From assembly GCF_001280125.1 (NCBI RefSeq), contig NZ_LGEG01000211.1, positions 1-64,000 of the forward strand: 64,000 nt of DNA. Direction: 5' to 3'. Shown here one piece after another: positions 61,223-64,000 of this stretch. A program made the translations under genes and the position numbers. This DNA comes from Streptomyces sp. NRRL F-6492 (GTDB lineage Bacteria > Actinomycetota > Actinomycetes > Streptomycetales > Streptomycetaceae). Numbering within the stretch: the stretch's first letter is position 1; each line of letters begins with the position of its first letter. Below the pieces are notes generated by a model. It did not search any database, was not told where the DNA came from, and was given only the letters and a program-made list of their open reading frames with translations.

Positions 61223-62017
61223 TCACCCGCGGGGCGCCAACGCCTCCCACCGCACCGTCACTTCCCCCTGGCGCCACCGCCGCGGACCGTCCGTCAGGGG
61301 CCAGTCCGCCGCCAGGTCGCGCACGGAGCGGATCCAGCGCTGGCGCGCGCCGAGCGAGGCGTACGGGGCGGCCGCGGCCCACGCCCGGTCGAAGTCCCGC
61401 AGGAAGGCGTGCACCGGCTCGCCCGGCACGTTCCGGTGGATCAGCGCCTTCGGCAGCCGTTCCGCCAGGTCCGACGGCCGGTCGAGCGAGCCGAGCCGGG
61501 TCGCGAAGGTCACCGTGCGGGGCCCGTCCGGGCCGAGCGCCACCCACACGTGCCGGCGCCCGATCTCGTCGCAGGTGCCCTCCACGAGCAGCCCGTCCGG
61601 GGCGAGCCGCCCGCACAGACGCTCCCAGACGGCCGCGACCTGCTCCTCGTCGTACTGGCGCAGCACGTTCGCCGCCCGGACCAGGGCGACCCGGCCGGGC
61701 ACCGGCACCTCGAAGCCGCCGTGCACGAAGGAGAGCCCCTCGTGCTCGTACGGCCGGGCGGCCTCGACCCGGGCGGGCTCGATCTCGACGCCGTACAGCC
61801 GGGTGCGGGGGTCGGCGGTGCGCAGCCGGGCGAGCAGCTCGACGGCGGTCCAGGGGGCGGCCCCGTACCCGAGGTCGACGGCGAGGGGCGGGCCGGGGGA
61901 GCGGCGCAGGGCGGCCCCGTGGACGGCGGCGATCCAGCGGTCCATGCGGCGCAGCCGGTTGGGGTTGGTGGTCCCGCGGGTCGGGGTGCCGACGGGGCGG
62001 GTGGTGCGCGGGGCCAT
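61223..62017 (-). CDS. SAM-dependent methyltransferase
   Basis: 264 aa class I fold with motif I AVDLGYGAAPWTAVELL, an acidic YGVEIEP and VRAANVLRQYDEEQV as motif IV-like. Substrate unknown. TACGCT six bases upstream indicates a leaderless transcript. Confidence 0.85.
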   Translation of the reverse strand: MAPRTTRPVGTPTRGTTNPNRLRRMDRWIAAVHGAALRRSPGPPLAVDLGYGAAPWTAVELLARLRTADPRTRLYGVEIEPARVEAARPYEHEGLSFVHGGFEVPVPGRVALVRAANVLRQYDEEQVAAVWERLCGRLAPDGLLVEGTCDEIGRRHVWVALGPDGPRTVTFATRLGSLDRPSDLAERLPKALIHRNVPGEPVHAFLRDFDRAWAAAAPYASLGARQRWIRSVRDLAADWPLTDGPRRWRQGEVTVRWEALAPRG

Positions 62018-62471
62018 GCCAAGAGCGTACGGGGTACGGGGGGAGGGGCCGGGCGGCCCGGAGAGCGCGGGCACGCGGGGAGCCCGGCTCCTCCGCTCCT
62101 CCGGCTCCTCCGGCCGCTCCGGCTCCTCCGGCGGCGAACCCAGCAGCGAGCCTCCGGTCACGGCCCCCGCCCGCGAACCCCGGACCCCGAGCCCCGGCGA
62201 CGAACATCCCGCAACGACCCCCGCCCGCGAACCCCGCCCAAGGCCCTCCTCCTTCCCCTCCCCCGGCAATGAATTGGCAAAGCGCCCCCGCCCCCGGAAA
62301 TGAAAGGGCTCATTCCGGTGTTGTCGCCGCCGGAGGACGTGCCACGCCCTCCGGACCGCCATGCCCGACCCAGCTCAGCCCGGAAGCCGGCAGACCGCGG
62401 GCCCAGGTCCGCGACCACGGACCGGCGCCCCGGCCCCGGCCCGAGGGCCCCCGAGCGGAAGGACCGCCGAC
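62018..62471. other. 454-bp intergenic region before mshA
   Basis: Starts with the methyltransferase promoter. The middle is GC-rich with CTCCGGCTCCTCCGG-type repeats and CCCCCGCCCGCGAACCCC twice. The last 200 bp are more AT-rich (ATGAATTGGC) and should hold the mshA promoter. No gene called. Confidence 0.45.
62024..62029 (-). promoter_or_regulatory. -10 element of leaderless methyltransferase transcript
   Basis: TACGCT on the minus strand with six bases to the ATG at 62017. Confidence 0.5.
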
Positions 62472-63839
62472 GTGAGCCAGTACGTGTCCCGGTTCGCCGG
62501 TGCCCGGCACCGGCACCCGGCGCCGGCCCGGCTCCGGCTTCCCGGCCGGGCCCGCACCCCCCGCCGCGTGGCCATGCTCAGCGTCCACACCTCGCCGCTG
62601 CACCAGCCGGGCACCGGCGACGCGGGCGGCATGAACGTCTACATCGTCGAGCTGGCCAAGCGGCTCGCCGCCATCGACATCGAGGTGGAGATCTTCACCC
62701 GGGCCACCACCGGCGGCCTGCCCCCGGTGGTCGAGCTGACCCCGGGCGTGCTCGTGCGGCACGTCGACGCCGGTCCGTACGAGGGTCTGGCCAAGGAGGA
62801 GCTGCCGGCGCAGCTCTGCGCCTTCACGCACGGCGTGATGCAGGCGTGGGCGGGCCACCGCCCCGGCCACTACGACCTCGTCCACTCCCACTACTGGCTC
62901 TCCGGCCACGTCGGCTGGCTCGCCGCCGAACGCTGGGGAGTCCCGCTCGTCCACGCCATGCACACCATGGCGAAGGTCAAGAACGCCTCGCTCGCCGAGG
63001 GCGACACCCCCGAGCCCGCCGCCCGGGTGATCGGCGAGACCCAGATCGTCTCCGCCGCCGACCGGCTGATCGCCAACACGGCCGAGGAGGCCGACGAGCT
63101 CGCCCGCTTCTACGACGCGGACCCCGGCAAGGTCGCGGTCGTCCACCCGGGCGTCAACCTCGACCGCTTCCGTCCCGCCGACGGCCGCGCCGCCGCCCGC
63201 GCCCGGCTCGGCCTGCCCCCGGACGCCTTCGTACCGGTCTTCGCCGGCCGCATACAGCCGCTGAAGGCCCCGGACATCCTGCTCCGGGCGGCCGCCCGGC
63301 TCCTGGACCGGGACCCGTCCCTGCGCTCCCGCATGGTCGTCCCGGTGGTCGGCGGCCCGAGCGGCAGCGGCCTGGCCAGGCCGGAGGGGCTCCAGAAGCT
63401 CGCCGCCCGGCTCGGCATCGCGGACATCGTGCGCTTCCACCCGCCGGTGGAGCAGGACCGGCTCGCCGACTGGTTCCGCGCGGCCAGCGTCCTCGTCATG
63501 CCCTCGTACAGCGAGTCCTTCGGCCTGGTCGCCATAGAGGCGCAGGCGGCCGGCACCCCGGTCGTCGCGGCGGCGGTGGGCGGTCTGCCCGTGGCCGTAC
63601 GGGACGGCGTGACCGGCTTCCTCGTGCAGGGCCACGACCCGGCGGACTACGCGCGGGCGCTCGGCCGCTTCGTGGCCGACCCGTCGCTTTCGGTCCGGAT
63701 GGGCGAGGCGGCGGCGGCGCACGCCGGGTCGTTCGGCTGGGAGACGGCCGCCTCGGCCACGGCGGACGTCTACACGGCCGCCCTGCACGACCACAGGCTG
63801 CGCGACCACCGGCGTCGCGTACGCTCCCACCATGGCTGA
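62472..63839 (+). CDS. mshA: D-inositol-3-phosphate glycosyltransferase (mycothiol step 1)
   Basis: 455 aa from GTG 62472 ([10 protein letters not shown]) with AAGGA at 9 nt. A GT-B retaining glycosyltransferase: N-terminal [40 protein letters not shown]-site [13 protein letters not shown] and the E-x7-E motif [14 protein letters not shown]. It joins GlcNAc to inositol-3-phosphate. The start overlaps nothing; its stop overlaps the YbjN gene by 8 bp. Confidence 0.96.
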   Translation: MSQYVSRFAGARHRHPAPARLRLPGRARTPRRVAMLSVHTSPLHQPGTGDAGGMNVYIVELAKRLAAIDIEVEIFTRATTGGLPPVVELTPGVLVRHVDAGPYEGLAKEELPAQLCAFTHGVMQAWAGHRPGHYDLVHSHYWLSGHVGWLAAERWGVPLVHAMHTMAKVKNASLAEGDTPEPAARVIGETQIVSAADRLIANTAEEADELARFYDADPGKVAVVHPGVNLDRFRPADGRAAARARLGLPPDAFVPVFAGRIQPLKAPDILLRAAARLLDRDPSLRSRMVVPVVGGPSGSGLARPEGLQKLAARLGIADIVRFHPPVEQDRLADWFRAASVLVMPSYSESFGLVAIEAQAAGTPVVAAAVGGLPVAVRDGVTGFLVQGHDPADYARALGRFVADPSLSVRMGEAAAAHAGSFGWETAASATADVYTAALHDHRLRDHRRRVRSHHG

Positions 63840-64000
63840 GGACAGGACCGCCGAGGGCGTCCGGCAGATCATCGAGTCCACCTTCGACGAGGCGGAACTG
63901 GAGTGGGAGTCCCCCGAGCCGGGCTCCTACGTCGTCAAGCTCCCGGGCACGCGCAAGCTCTTCACGACGCTCTCCCTCCGCGCGGGCCGCCACTCCCTCT
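63832..64000 (+). CDS. YbjN-family protein (3' end off window)
   Basis: 56 codons visible, [18 protein letters not shown], then [20 protein letters not shown]. YbjN-like proteins have a type III secretion chaperone-like fold and unknown role; this position after mshA is conserved in streptomycetes. Overlaps mshA by 8 bp. Confidence 0.85.
   Translation, partial: MAEDRTAEGVRQIIESTFDEAELEWESPEPGSYVVKLPGTRKLFTTLSLRAGRHSL

Overview
The window looks like the core chromosome of a Streptomyces or close actinomycete. The G+C is very high with G/C-ending codons, many starts are GTG or TTG, mycothiol genes (mshD, mshA) are present, and there is an RsiG-type c-di-GMP-binding anti-sigma factor, a nickel-type Fur regulator (Nur) and an actinobacterial GlnR. 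No integrase, transposase, prophage structural gene, tRNA, rRNA or CRISPR array was recognised. Names rest on reading motifs and remembered family knowledge; no database was searched.

Layout. 1-7.6 kb: a leftward, tightly packed type IV secretion/conjugation-like set (coupling-protein-like N-terminus, VirB4-like ATPase, PrgI/SCO6880-like protein, VirB6-like membrane protein, TcpC/VirB8-like protein, small VirB2-like membrane protein) facing a secreted transglycosylase/NlpC-P60 wall hydrolase. 7.8-26.9 kb: a phosphate-rich stretch with a PAP2 phosphatase, a PhoU-like protein with a PiT transporter, pstSCAB behind a clear PHO box, Nudix-CHAD-ppk, a secreted 5'-nucleotidase and a PI-PLC-like protein. 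Set among these are csoR with its operator, a lipoprotein, a YtrABC-type GntR/ABC operon with a perfect 16-bp inverted repeat, and mshD. 26.8-32.2 kb: regulators (two-component pair, HtrA-like protease, LacI, GlnR).

32.7-42.8 kb: a MoaD/ThiS-like sulfur carrier, a repeat-rich membrane protein and a DUF2993 protein. Then comes a cysteine leader peptide ahead of a rhodanese sulfurtransferase and DUF1416 protein, a DUF3099 gene whose 3' end is duplicated as a 91-bp perfect direct repeat, a DsrE-like protein, three translationally coupled paralogous membrane-anchored proteins of unknown function, a 32-residue membrane peptide, a nitrobindin-like protein, nur, ygfZ and dtd. 43.3-56.3 kb: rsiG, an Eis-like acetyltransferase, a DrrAB-like ABC exporter divergent from two TetR genes, a HelD-like helicase, an MFS pump with MarR, a DUF5710-HNH protein, and VOC/AraC genes. 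A frameshifted HAD gene there runs into an antisense EEP-family gene. 56.5-64 kb: an HTH / HbhA-like / DUF2516 set behind a perfect palindrome, a response-regulator/PP2C phosphatase, a coiled-coil NlpC/P60 protein ending in a 17-bp repeat array, a methyltransferase, mshA and the start of a YbjN-family gene.

Three themes recur. Short tandem-repeat arrays lie just downstream of genes (8.5, 44.0 and 59.8 kb), and 3' gene ends are locally duplicated (mshD, DUF3099, perhaps HNH). Several genes have a TANNNT -10 element exactly 6-7 nt before the start codon, suggesting leaderless mRNAs. The best candidates for undescribed biology are the chromosomal T4SS-like machine without conjugation hallmarks, the three-paralogue membrane operon, the cysteine leader/sulfurtransferase attenuator, the DUF3099 duplication and the HTH/HbhA-like/DUF2516 unit.
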